Below are positions 6,740-13,860 of a stretch of DNA of 15,942 bases, piece by piece. The translations under genes and the position numbers were made by a program. Under the pieces are notes generated by a model. The model saw only the letters and a list, made by a program, of their open reading frames with translations, did no database searches and was not told where the DNA came from. Each line of letters opens with the position of its first letter. Position 1 is the stretch's first letter. This DNA comes from CAYVFM01 sp964546375 (lineage in GTDB: Bacteria; Gemmatimonadota; Gemmatimonadetes; Palauibacterales; Palauibacteraceae). The stretch lies in NCBI GenBank assembly GCA_964546375.1, contig CAZJJO010000042.1, positions 1 through 15,942 of the forward strand, in the 5' to 3' direction.

Positions 6740-8581
6740 GTGACCGGCCGGACCCGACAGCCACACCCCCCCGCCGTCCGTCGACGGGGCGGACCCCGTT
6801 CCCGCTCCCCGGCCCGGGGGACGGCCGCGGCGGCGCTGGCCGCCGCGGTGCTCCTCCCGGCCGCTCCCGCGCCAGGGGCGGCCCAGGCGGTCGACTCGGC
6901 GGAGGTCGTCGACGAGGTCCGGGACCGGCAGCGCGACTTCGAGCGACGCCGGCGGCTCCGCCTCCCGCCCACCGGCTCCGGGACCGGCGACCGCTGCGAC
7001 GAGCGGGTCGGCCGCTACTGCCTCTTCCACGGGGACGGTCCCGGCTGGGAGCCGCGGGCCGAGCATCCGGACGTCCGCAGGGGCCGGTGGGCGCTGATCC
7101 GGCGGCTGGATCGGGCCGCCCGGGCGCTCCCCGGCGACGGGTGGATCGCGGGCCAGCGGGTCCGCTACCTGGTCGGGGCCGGTCGACCGGCGGCGGCCGC
7201 GGCGGCGGCCCGGGCCTGCCGGGCGGAGGCCTGGTGGTGCCGCGCCCTCGAGGCGTTCGCCCTCCACCGGGCCGGCGAGCCCCGGGCGGCCGACGACGTC
7301 TTCGCCGACGCCCTGGCGGCGATGCCGGACGCCACCCGGCGCCGCTGGACCGACCCGGCGGCCCTGCTGGAGGACGAGGCGGCCGACCGGCTGGAGGCCC
7401 GGGAGGGCGTGGCGCGGGACGCCTGGCTGGAGCGGCTCTGGTGGCTGGCCGATCCGCTCTGGTCGGTGCCCGGGAGCGGCCGCCGGGCCGGCCACCTGGC
7501 CCGGCGGGTCCGCTGTCGGCTCCAGCGCGACGCCGACGGGCCCTTCGGGACCGCCTGGGGCGACGACCTGGCCGAGCTGACGATCCGCTACGGCTGGCCC
7601 ATCGGCTTCGAGCGCGTCCGTCCCGGCCACTACGGCCTGGAGGCCGAGCCCACGGTGGTGGCCCACCACGACCCCTCGGCCCGGCGGATGGTCCCGCCCG
7701 CTCCCGTGCTGGAGGAGCCGTCGAGGGCGGGGCCGGAGAGCTGGCCGCTCGACCCGGACGAGCCCCGGAGCGAGTACGCGCCGCCGGCCCTGGACACGCT
7801 GGTCCGGCCGGCGGCTCGGATCTACCGCTTCCCCCGCCCCGACAGCCTGCGGCTGGTGGCGGCCTGGCGGTGGGAGGAGGGGGACGGGGCCGAGGCGAGC
7901 CTCCGGGTGGAGGCGGGACCGGACGGCCCCGCGGCGGCCGCCGGGGGGCGGCAGCGGGGACCCGACGGCCGGCTGTCGGTGGCCGCCCCGCCCCGGCCGG
8001 CGGTGGCCTCGCTGGAGGTGGTGCATCGAAAGGGCCGGCGCGCGGCCCGGCACCGGACGGGGCTCCGCCCGCCGGAGCGTCCCGAGGGCGTTCCCGGGCT
8101 CTCCGACCTGATGCTCACGGCACCGTCCGGGGCAGGGGGGAGGGGCCGGACCGAGCCCGACACCGCGGACGGGGTCCTGCGGCGGGCCGGGGACCGGCCG
8201 ACGTTGGCGGAGGCGGCGGCCCGGGCCCGTCCGCCCGGCCCGGCCCGGCCGGGCGAGCGGGTGGGGCTGTACTGGGAGGCCTACGGACGGTCGGGCGCGC
8301 TGCGGGGCGGACGGACCGAGGTGCGGCTGGTCGGCGACGACGGGGGCTTCCTGGAAGGGATGGCCCGGGGGCTGGGCCTGGCCGACGATCCCCGGGAGGT
8401 GACCGTCGGCTGGCCCACGGCGCCGGTTCGGGAGGGGCGGATCCATCCGGGGGGCCTCGTCCTGGCGCTCCCGGCCACGCTGGAGCCCGGCCGGTACGAG
8501 GTGGAGGTCACCCTGCGGCCGCCGGGGCGGGAGCCGGTGACCGCGCGGACGTCGCTGCGGGTGGACGGGCCGGAGGACTGA
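6740..8581 (+). CDS. Large exported protein of unknown function (Gemmatimonadota-type secreted family)
   Basis: I do not recognise a named domain. The 613-residue product starts with an Arg-rich n-region and a hydrophobic stretch (about residues 28-46) ending GAAQA, a good signal peptidase I site after residue 50. Residues 84-95 hold a Cys pair (DRCDERVGRYC). Residues 117-200 look alpha-helical and TPR-like: GQRVRYLVGAGR, then ARACRAEAWWCRALEAFALH with C160 and C167, then ADALAAMP. Around 277-311, LAELTIRYGWPIGFERVRPG and VVAHHDP recall the GWxTD/RYGxP style of Gemmatimonadota exported proteins. The C-terminal third is beta-rich, with GERVGLYWEAYG near 505 and LEPGRYEVEVTLRPPG near 585, both like carbohydrate- or protein-binding sandwich domains. 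The four paired cysteines could form disulfides outside the cytoplasm. It is monocistronic: divergent from mutM, convergent with the SDR gene. The family recollection is from memory only. Confidence 0.82.
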   Translation: MTGRTRQPHPPAVRRRGGPRSRSPARGTAAAALAAAVLLPAAPAPGAAQAVDSAEVVDEVRDRQRDFERRRRLRLPPTGSGTGDRCDERVGRYCLFHGDGPGWEPRAEHPDVRRGRWALIRRLDRAARALPGDGWIAGQRVRYLVGAGRPAAAAAAARACRAEAWWCRALEAFALHRAGEPRAADDVFADALAAMPDATRRRWTDPAALLEDEAADRLEAREGVARDAWLERLWWLADPLWSVPGSGRRAGHLARRVRCRLQRDADGPFGTAWGDDLAELTIRYGWPIGFERVRPGHYGLEAEPTVVAHHDPSARRMVPPAPVLEEPSRAGPESWPLDPDEPRSEYAPPALDTLVRPAARIYRFPRPDSLRLVAAWRWEEGDGAEASLRVEAGPDGPAAAAGGRQRGPDGRLSVAAPPRPAVASLEVVHRKGRRAARHRTGLRPPERPEGVPGLSDLMLTAPSGAGGRGRTEPDTADGVLRRAGDRPTLAEAAARARPPGPARPGERVGLYWEAYGRSGALRGGRTEVRLVGDDGGFLEGMARGLGLADDPREVTVGWPTAPVREGRIHPGGLVLALPATLEPGRYEVEVTLRPPGREPVTARTSLRVDGPED

Positions 8582-8604
8582 GGCGGCGGCCGCCCGGGGC
8601 GACG

Positions 8605-8641
8605 CCGGTCCCGCCGCCGCCGGTCGACGGGCGGGAGCCGG
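8605..8641. terminator. GC-rich hairpin in convergent intergenic gap, possible terminator
   Basis: In the 88 bases between the converging genes, CCGG-TCCCGCC (8605-8615) pairs with GGCGGGA-G-CCGG (8630-8641), an 11-bp stem with one bulged G and a 14-base loop. No T run follows on either strand, so it would be a U-less structure at best. Confidence 0.3.
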
Positions 8642-8669
8642 GCGCCGGCCCGGACCGCCGGCGGACGCC

Positions 8670-9539
8670 TCAGGCGGTCCCCACGGCCCGCTCGCTGGCC
8701 TCCCACAGGCGGCGGGCCAGGTCGGGGTCCCGGGCCTGGGGGGAGGGATCGACGGGCTCGGTCCGGTCGAAGTAGCGGCCCTCGCCCAGCTCGTCGGCCG
8801 GGGCCAGCGCCAGGCGGGCCACCGCCCGGCCGCCCGCGGCGGGCGATCCCATGAAGGGCTTGGCGACCCGGGCGAGGAGGCTCAGGAGGTCCCGGTTCCG
8901 GTTCCAGATCCGGGTCGCCAGCATGCCCGGATGGACGGCGGCCGCGGCGACGCCGCGGTCGGGCTCGCGCCGGGCCAGCTCCCGGGCCCAGAGCACGTTG
9001 GCCAGCTTGGCGTCGCAGTACGCCTGCACCCCGTCGAAATCCTCCGTCCCCCGGAGGACCGCCTCCAGGGGCCGGCCGCGCAGGTCCCCGCGCCGGTGGG
9101 CCTCGGAGCTCACCGCCAGCACCCGGCCGTCGGCCCGGCGGAGCGGCCCGGACAGCTCCCGGGCGAGCAGGAAGTGGCCCAGGTGGTTCACCGCCATCGT
9201 CTCCTCGAAGCCCGCCCCGGTCCGCCGGAGCCGGGCCCGGTAGACGCCGGCGTTGGCCACCAGGACGTCGAGCCGCCCGTGGTCCTCGCGGAAGGCCGCG
9301 GCGGCGTCGCGGACCGACGAGAGGTCGGCCAGGTCGAGCTCCAGGATCGTCAGCCGCGCCGAGGGCACCTCCTCCCGGATCGCGTCCCGGGCCTCCCGGG
9401 CCCGTCGCCGGCTGCGGCATCCCATCACCACCGGGTGGCCGCGCCGGACGAGGCGCAGGGTCGTCGCCCGGCCGATCCCCGCGTTGGCGCCAGTGACCAG
9501 GCACAGCCGCCGCCCGGCCGGGGCCTCCGGTTCAGCCAC
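8670..9539 (-). CDS. Short-chain dehydrogenase/reductase (retinol-dehydrogenase-like SDR)
   Basis: This 289-residue protein is a classical SDR with a Rossmann fold. The cofactor loop TGANAGIG lies at residues 16-23, ELDLADL at 67-73 and NAG at 96-98. The catalytic set is N118, S144/S145 (LAVSSEAH), Y174 and K178 (YCDAK), and HPG follows at 203-205. A basic CRSRRR after the second strand favours NADP(H). The layout resembles the retinol dehydrogenase / WW-domain oxidoreductase-like group, which oxidises or reduces alcohols and carbonyls of lipids and other small molecules; the substrate is unknown. The GTG at 9539 starts inside the 3' end of the serine-hydrolase gene, an 8-base overlap. A shorter product is possible because no good Shine-Dalgarno precedes it. 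The two genes are probably co-transcribed. Confidence 0.92.
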   Translation of the reverse strand: MAEPEAPAGRRLCLVTGANAGIGRATTLRLVRRGHPVVMGCRSRRRAREARDAIREEVPSARLTILELDLADLSSVRDAAAAFREDHGRLDVLVANAGVYRARLRRTGAGFEETMAVNHLGHFLLARELSGPLRRADGRVLAVSSEAHRRGDLRGRPLEAVLRGTEDFDGVQAYCDAKLANVLWARELARREPDRGVAAAAVHPGMLATRIWNRNRDLLSLLARVAKPFMGSPAAGGRAVARLALAPADELGEGRYFDRTEPVDPSPQARDPDLARRLWEASERAVGTA

Positions 9540-11895
9540 CGCCCGCCCCGGCGCCGTTCCCGCCGTCCGGCGCCTCGCCGTCGGAGGCCTCGTCCTCCTC
9601 CCCGGAGGCCCGTTCGGCGGTGAAGACGCCGTTGGGCTGGATCATCAGCATCTCGACGGCGCGGCCGTCCTCCATCCGGAAGCGGACGCTGTAGCCGGCC
9701 TGGTCGGCCAGGTCGAACTCGGTGCCCCGGTAGGGCTCGAGGCGGTAGGTGGGCTGGCCGGGCACGGTCAGCGTCAGGGTCCCGTCCCGCCGCTCCACCC
9801 GGGCGGTGAGGCCCATCAGCCGGTAGCGGCCGGTCAGCTTCCGCAGGAAGTCCGGATCGGACATCGAGGCCGGCGGGCGCTTCTCGAACCGGATCGGCTC
9901 CACCTGGCCCTCCAGCGGCACGGTGAGGGCGGCCACGTCGCCCCGACGGTTGGTCTCGAACTGCAGGAGCAGGTCCAGGTCGAAGGGCTCCCCCAGCGAC
10001 GCCTGCCACGCGTCGTGGTGCCAGTGCTCGAGCGCGATCTCCTCGCCGTGGAAGACGGCCGTCAGGCCGCTCTCGCCCCGCCGGATCCGGAGGTCGCCGT
10101 AGCCGGCGTCGCGGTAGGTCCCGGCGTAGTCCTCGAGCGGATGCGTGGGGGAGGTGCCCTCCTTGCGGTGGACCTCCCGCAGGTCCCCGCCGGCCCGCCG
10201 GGCGGACTCGACCTGCTGCTGGAGGCCCTGGTAGCGGGCGGTCCAGTCGACGGGCTCCAGGCCCAGCAGGCGGTCGAACGCGCGGAGCGTCACGACCGTC
10301 GGGAGCGTCGTGGCGTTCCGGTTCGACAGGACGACCACGCCCGCGCCCTCGTCGGGCAGGAAGCTGACCCGGGCGGAGAAGCCGTCGATGTTGCCGCCGT
10401 GGTGGATCATCCGGTGCCCCCGGTAGGGCTGGACGAACCAGCCCAGGCCGTACATCACGTAGGGCATCTCCGGCTGCTCGAGCAGGGCCGAGAAGACCCC
10501 GCCCTCGACGACCATCTCCGGACGATGGGTCCGCCGCACCGTCGCCTCGTCGGCCACCCGGGTCCCGTCGACGGCTCCGCCGTTCAGCTGGAGGCGGATC
10601 CACCGGGCCATGTCCAGGACGGTGGAGTTGATCGATCCGGCCGGCCCCATGGCGTCGATCTCGCGGTAGTCCATGGCCACCGGCGGGGCGTCGGCGCCCT
10701 CGCCCTCCCCGGCGGCCTCGGAGGAGGCCTCGCGGTAGCCGGTGGCCGCGTCGTCGGCGCCCCCCAGCCCCGCCATCGTCACCGAAGTCCGGTCCATCCC
10801 CAGCGGCTCGAGGATCCGGCTCCGGACCAGCTCCTCCCAGGAGGCGTCGGCCACCCGACCGGCCAGGAGGCCGGCGGTCATGTACATCAGGTTGTTGTAC
10901 TGGAAGGTGGAGCGGAACTCGGCGCTGGGCTCCAGGTGACGGAGCCGGCGGAAGAGCTCTTCCCGCTCGAAGGGGGAGCCGTACCAGAGCAGGTCGTGCC
11001 GGGGCAGGCCGGTCCGGTGGGTCAGCAGGTCCACGGGGGTGGCCTGCTCGGTGGCCACGTCGTCCTGCAGGCGGAACTCCGGCAGCCAGCTCCGGACCGG
11101 CTCGTCCCAGGCCAGCTCGCCGTCCTCCACGAGGGTGCCCACGAGCAGGGAGGTGAACGCCTTGGTGGAGCTGCCGATGGGCATCACGGTGCGGGGGGTG
11201 ACGGGGGCCCCGCTGTCCCGGTCGCGGACGCCGTAGCCCCGAGCCAGCAGGACCGAGTCGCCGCGCACCACGGCCACCGCCGCGCCCGGGACGCCGAAGT
11301 CCTCCAGCGCCCCCTCGACGAAGTCGTCGAAGCCGGCCAGGGGATCGGCGGCGGACCCGGCCGCCGCCCCCGCCCCCTCGTCCCCGGCGTCGCCGTCCGA
11401 GAGCTCCGCCGGCCCGGTCCGCGCCAGGGAGAACGGGAACGTCTGGCCGGACTGGCGGAAGTCGCCGGTCATCCGCGCGGTGTCGCCGTCGGCCACCGTC
11501 CCGCGGAACGTCGGCTCGCCGGGGACGCCGGCCATCGAGAAGGTCACCGAGTCGCCCCGGACCCGGACGTCGCTCAGCGCCACGTCCCGGGCGCCCTGGG
11601 CCGGCACGTCGACCTCGCCCCGCCAGCCGTCCCCGGACCGCGCCAGGTCGACCCGGACGGCCAGCTCGTTGCCGGGCAGCTCGATCGCGCCCTCCCAGTG
11701 GCCGGCGGCAGCCGATCGAGCGTCGGCCTGCTGGGCGGAAGCGGGAGCCGGACCGGCCAGGGCGAGCGACGCGGCCAGCGCCAGGACGGCGGCCATCGCC
11801 GCCCGGGCGGGGGCGGGGAGGCCGGCCCGGCGGGGGGGAGCCCCCTCCCGGGCGAATCGGTGCTCGCGGCGGGGGCGGATCGTCGTCTTCGGCAT
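9532..11895 (-). CDS. Exported serine hydrolase (beta-lactamase / class C PBP fold) with C-terminal DUF3471-like domain
   Basis: The 787-residue product has a long basic n-region and a hydrophobic segment (about residues 32-52) ending PASAQQ, a signal peptide. Residues 65-160 form a beta-rich domain (GHWEGAIELPGNELAVRVDL...). Residues 185-530 are the beta-lactamase-like domain: S242-S-T-K245 (nucleophile and general base), Y333-N-N335, and the HHGG third motif at 498-501. Residues 560-670 (LEDYAGTYRDAGYGDLRIRR) resemble the DUF3471 beta-barrel, and a further beta region (FLRKLTGRYRLMG onward) precedes an acidic Gly-rich tail. Such enzymes are peptidases, esterases or carboxypeptidase-like; lack of a KTG motif makes true beta-lactamase activity uncertain. 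ATG at 11895 is chosen because GAGGAG lies five bases upstream. It probably heads a two-gene unit with the SDR. Confidence 0.92.
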   Translation of the reverse strand: MPKTTIRPRREHRFAREGAPPRRAGLPAPARAAMAAVLALAASLALAGPAPASAQQADARSAAAGHWEGAIELPGNELAVRVDLARSGDGWRGEVDVPAQGARDVALSDVRVRGDSVTFSMAGVPGEPTFRGTVADGDTARMTGDFRQSGQTFPFSLARTGPAELSDGDAGDEGAGAAAGSAADPLAGFDDFVEGALEDFGVPGAAVAVVRGDSVLLARGYGVRDRDSGAPVTPRTVMPIGSSTKAFTSLLVGTLVEDGELAWDEPVRSWLPEFRLQDDVATEQATPVDLLTHRTGLPRHDLLWYGSPFEREELFRRLRHLEPSAEFRSTFQYNNLMYMTAGLLAGRVADASWEELVRSRILEPLGMDRTSVTMAGLGGADDAATGYREASSEAAGEGEGADAPPVAMDYREIDAMGPAGSINSTVLDMARWIRLQLNGGAVDGTRVADEATVRRTHRPEMVVEGGVFSALLEQPEMPYVMYGLGWFVQPYRGHRMIHHGGNIDGFSARVSFLPDEGAGVVVLSNRNATTLPTVVTLRAFDRLLGLEPVDWTARYQGLQQQVESARRAGGDLREVHRKEGTSPTHPLEDYAGTYRDAGYGDLRIRRGESGLTAVFHGEEIALEHWHHDAWQASLGEPFDLDLLLQFETNRRGDVAALTVPLEGQVEPIRFEKRPPASMSDPDFLRKLTGRYRLMGLTARVERRDGTLTLTVPGQPTYRLEPYRGTEFDLADQAGYSVRFRMEDGRAVEMLMIQPNGVFTAERASGEEDEASDGEAPDGGNGAGAGGG

Positions 11896-11949
11896 GGCGT
11901 CTCCTCGGCTCTCGTCGTTCGCGGCTCGTCTTGTGCTCGACCTCGCCCG

Positions 11950-11964
11950 GGCCGGATACCGGCC
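11950..11964. repeat. Inverted repeat GGCCGG-N3-CCGGCC upstream of the serine hydrolase
   Basis: A 15-base perfect inverted repeat, GGCCGG-ATA-CCGGCC, whose near edge is 55 bases upstream of the hydrolase ATG. The same arms recur upstream of the ypdA-like gene at 13744-13758. It may be an operator or leader hairpin; chance in GC-rich DNA is possible. Confidence 0.35.
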
Positions 11965-12029
11965 TCCGCTTCCGGGACGGGCCCGCCCGACCGTACGGAA
12001 TCGCCGGCCGGTTGCTTCAGCTCCGTCGC

Positions 12030-12047
12030 CCGGGGCCCGGACCCCGG
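12030..12047 (-). terminator. GC hairpin after the exported 199-aa protein gene
   Basis: CCGGGG (12030-12035) and CCCCGG (12042-12047) form a 6-bp stem with a 6-base loop, 9 bases past the minus-strand stop codon. No T run follows, so it is only a weak terminator candidate. Confidence 0.3.
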
Positions 12048-12055
12048 CGGGCACG

Positions 12056-12655
12056 CTAGCGGGGCGGCGGGTGCCGGCGGCGGTGGGGAAGGGGCCGGAA
12101 GCCCCGGCGGAGCGGGAGGGAGGGCACCAGGTCGAAGGACCATCGCACCCGGTGCGGGTGGGGCAGGACGTCGCGGAGGAGGGCGTTCACCATGGTGCCC
12201 ACCGACGGGAAGACCCGCCGCGGCTGGAAGAGCCGTCCGTGGCGGTGGTTCGAGAGCCAGAGCGGACGGCGGGAGGCCACGACCAGCAGGTGGGGTCGGA
12301 AGAGGTGCCCCACCCGCCGGTGGTCGGGGAAGCCCGGGAGGGGAAGGGTCCGGTCGTCGGGGAAGCCGAACCGTCCCTCCCCGAGCGGCAGGTCGTGGCG
12401 GCCGGCCGACAGCCGGCCGGAGGCGCCCTCGGAGGGCCACCGCATCACCGCCCCGTGGCCGGGCCGGATCTCGAAGACCGCCACGTGGGCGGGCTCGGAG
12501 AGCCGCACCCGGGCGGTGCCCGGCGCGCCGGGGGCCTCCGGGTCCGCCGCCAGCCGCACGTCGAGCGCCCCCGCCGGCTGTCCGTGCGCCGGCCCGGCAG
12601 CCAGCAGACCCAGGGCCCCGGCGGCCGCCAGGAGGGCGCGTCCCGCCCCGCTCAC
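12056..12655 (-). CDS. Short exported protein of unknown function, translationally coupled to the YpdA-like gene
   Basis: The 199-residue product starts GTG and has an N-terminal hydrophobic stretch (about residues 6-21) ending GPAHGQ, consistent with a signal peptide. The next section reads TARVRLSEPAHVAVFEIRPGHG followed by AVMRWPSEG. It looks like a beta-strand domain; similar V.VFEI.PG.G stretches occur, from memory, in Gemmatimonadota exported proteins that resemble DUF4384-type surface domains. The C-terminal half has SNHRHGRLFQP and ends in a His/Arg/Pro-rich tail (LPHRRRHPPPR), strongly basic. The start overlaps the upstream stop codon by four bases (GTGA), so it is probably translated from the same mRNA as the reductase. 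No function can be assigned. The frame is open for a long way upstream on this strand, but that part reads as a shadow of the reductase gene. Confidence 0.75.
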   Translation of the reverse strand: MSGAGRALLAAAGALGLLAAGPAHGQPAGALDVRLAADPEAPGAPGTARVRLSEPAHVAVFEIRPGHGAVMRWPSEGASGRLSAGRHDLPLGEGRFGFPDDRTLPLPGFPDHRRVGHLFRPHLLVVASRRPLWLSNHRHGRLFQPRRVFPSVGTMVNALLRDVLPHPHRVRWSFDLVPSLPLRRGFRPLPHRRRHPPPR

Positions 12656-13686
12656 CGGGCCGCCCCCGCCGGCGCTCGGCCGGCCAGGTGCCGGACGATG
12701 CGCGGGCCGTGGTGCTTGCCGTTCTCGATGAAGATGCGGTTGGCGTCGTCGCCCGCCGCCAGCACCCCGGCGATGTAGACGCCCTCCACGTTGGTCTCCA
12801 TGGTCCCGGGGTCGTGGGCGGGGACGCCGCTCTCCGGGTCCACCTCCACGCCCAGCGAGCGGAGCAGGGCCGGGTCGGCGTGCCAGCCCGTCATGGCCAG
12901 CACCCAGTCGTTGGCGATCTCGTCGGTCTCGCCCGTCTCCAGGTCGCGGAGGACGACCGAGGTCGGCGTGATCTCCTCCACACGCGTCCGCCAGCGGACC
13001 GGGATGCTCCCCTCCGCGAAGCGGTTCTCGATGTCCGGGCGGATCCACGGCTTCACGCCGGGGTCCAGCTCCTCCTCGAAGTGGACGAAGGTCACCCGGG
13101 CGCCGGCCCGCCAGGTCTCCAGCGCCGCCTCGACGGCCGAGTTGCCGCCGCCCACCACCAGCACGTCCTGGTCCCAGTACGGGTGGGGCTCGTCGTAGCG
13201 GTGCCGGACCTTGTCCAGCTCCTCGCCCGGCACGTCCAGGCGGTTCGGCTCGTGGAAGGAGCCGGTGGCCACCACCACCGCCCGGGCCCGCCAGCGCCGC
13301 TCCCGGCCGGCGCGGGGGCGGGTCCGGAGCCGGAAGTCGCCGGCCTCCCCCTCCACCGAGAGCACCGGCTCGTGCTGGTGGACCTCCAGCTCGAAGTGGT
13401 CGGCGACCCGCCGGTAGTAGGCCAGCGCGTCCTCCCGGTCCGGCTTGCCGCGGGGCATCACGAAGGGCACCCCGGCGATCTCCAGGTTGTCGGCGGTGCT
13501 GAAGAAGGTCATGTAGGGCGGGTAGTCCACCAGGGAGGCGGTCAGCGGACCCTCGTCGAAGAGGACGCAGCTCAGCTCCGTCCGCGCCGCCGCGGCGCCG
13601 ACGGCGATGCCGCAGGGGCCGGCGCCGACCACGGCCAGGTCCAGGAGACGGTCGTCGGCGGCGGGAGCGTCCTCGGGACGGGTCAT
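12652..13686 (-). CDS. ypdA: YpdA-family FAD/NAD(P)H-dependent bacillithiol-disulfide reductase
   Basis: This 344-residue flavoprotein has the FAD-binding GAGPCGIA at residues 21-28, which includes C25, equivalent to the active-site Cys of Staphylococcus aureus YpdA (Bdr). DYPPYMTFFSTADNLEI at 54-70 is a strong YpdA signature. The second Rossmann site, VVGGGNSAVEAAL (177-189), binds NAD(P)H. VYIAGVLAAGDDANRIF and ENGKHHG close the FAD domain. No CxxC thioredoxin-reductase motif is present, as expected for YpdA, which reduces oxidised bacillithiol (BSSB) to BSH with NADPH. If the host makes bacillithiol or a relative, this enzyme keeps the pool reduced; bshA/bshB/bshC are not in the window. 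The ATG at 13686 gives the right distance to the FAD motif but has only a poor Shine-Dalgarno. The next gene overlaps by four bases, and msrA lies upstream on the same strand. Confidence 0.9.
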   Translation of the reverse strand: MTRPEDAPAADDRLLDLAVVGAGPCGIAVGAAAARTELSCVLFDEGPLTASLVDYPPYMTFFSTADNLEIAGVPFVMPRGKPDREDALAYYRRVADHFELEVHQHEPVLSVEGEAGDFRLRTRPRAGRERRWRARAVVVATGSFHEPNRLDVPGEELDKVRHRYDEPHPYWDQDVLVVGGGNSAVEAALETWRAGARVTFVHFEEELDPGVKPWIRPDIENRFAEGSIPVRWRTRVEEITPTSVVLRDLETGETDEIANDWVLAMTGWHADPALLRSLGVEVDPESGVPAHDPGTMETNVEGVYIAGVLAAGDDANRIFIENGKHHGPRIVRHLAGRAPAGAAR

Positions 13687-13743
13687 GAGCGGCGCGGGAT
13701 CGGGGGAGAGCTCGGTGACAGGCTCGGTCGCTCGGTGAGCCGG

Positions 13744-13758
13744 GGCCGGCGTCCGGCC
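13744..13758. repeat. Inverted repeat GGCCGG-N3-CCGGCC upstream of ypdA
   Basis: GGCCGG-CGT-CCGGCC, a 15-base perfect inverted repeat whose near edge is 58 bases upstream of the ypdA start. It has the same arms as the repeat at 11950-11964, at almost the same distance from a start. Confidence 0.35.
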
Positions 13759-13767
13759 CTCCGTGCG

Positions 13768-13776
13768 ACGATACCA
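13768..13776 (-). promoter_or_regulatory. Possible extended -10 promoter element of ypdA
   Basis: The minus strand reads TGGTATCGT, a TGn extended -10 followed by TATCGT. No -35 match is visible at 16-18 bases upstream, where a GC palindrome lies. Transcription would start near 13761, leaving about 75 bases of leader. It is a weak call. Confidence 0.3.
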
Positions 13777-13790
13777 GAACCGTGCCTCGG

Positions 13791-13810
13791 GCGGGCCGGC
13801 GCCGGCCCGC
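13791..13810. promoter_or_regulatory. 20-base perfect palindrome between msrA and ypdA
   Basis: GCGGGCCGGC (13791-13800) is followed directly by its reverse complement (13801-13810), a perfect 20-base palindrome with no spacer. It lies about 50 bases past the msrA stop and just upstream of the possible ypdA -10. It could be an operator for a dimeric regulator or a cruciform or terminator-like element without a T run. Confidence 0.4.
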
Positions 13811-13860
13811 GTGCGATCGGGCGGACAGGCCCCTGGAGCCCGTCCCGCCCGGGTCCGGGC

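Noticed and set aside
6647..8446. A 599-codon minus-strand frame opposite the exported protein
   Set aside because: The plus frame has a near-perfect ribosome site, a signal peptide and conserved-looking motifs; the antisense frame is Pro/Gly/Arg-rich noise.
9532..11895. Antibiotic-resistance beta-lactamase
   Set aside because: The SxxK and YxN motifs fit the fold, but size, extra domains and HHGG in place of KTG point to a general serine hydrolase or peptidase.
12652..13686. Thioredoxin reductase
   Set aside because: It lacks the CxxC redox pair and has the YpdA-specific GAGPCG and MTFFSTADNLEI stretches.
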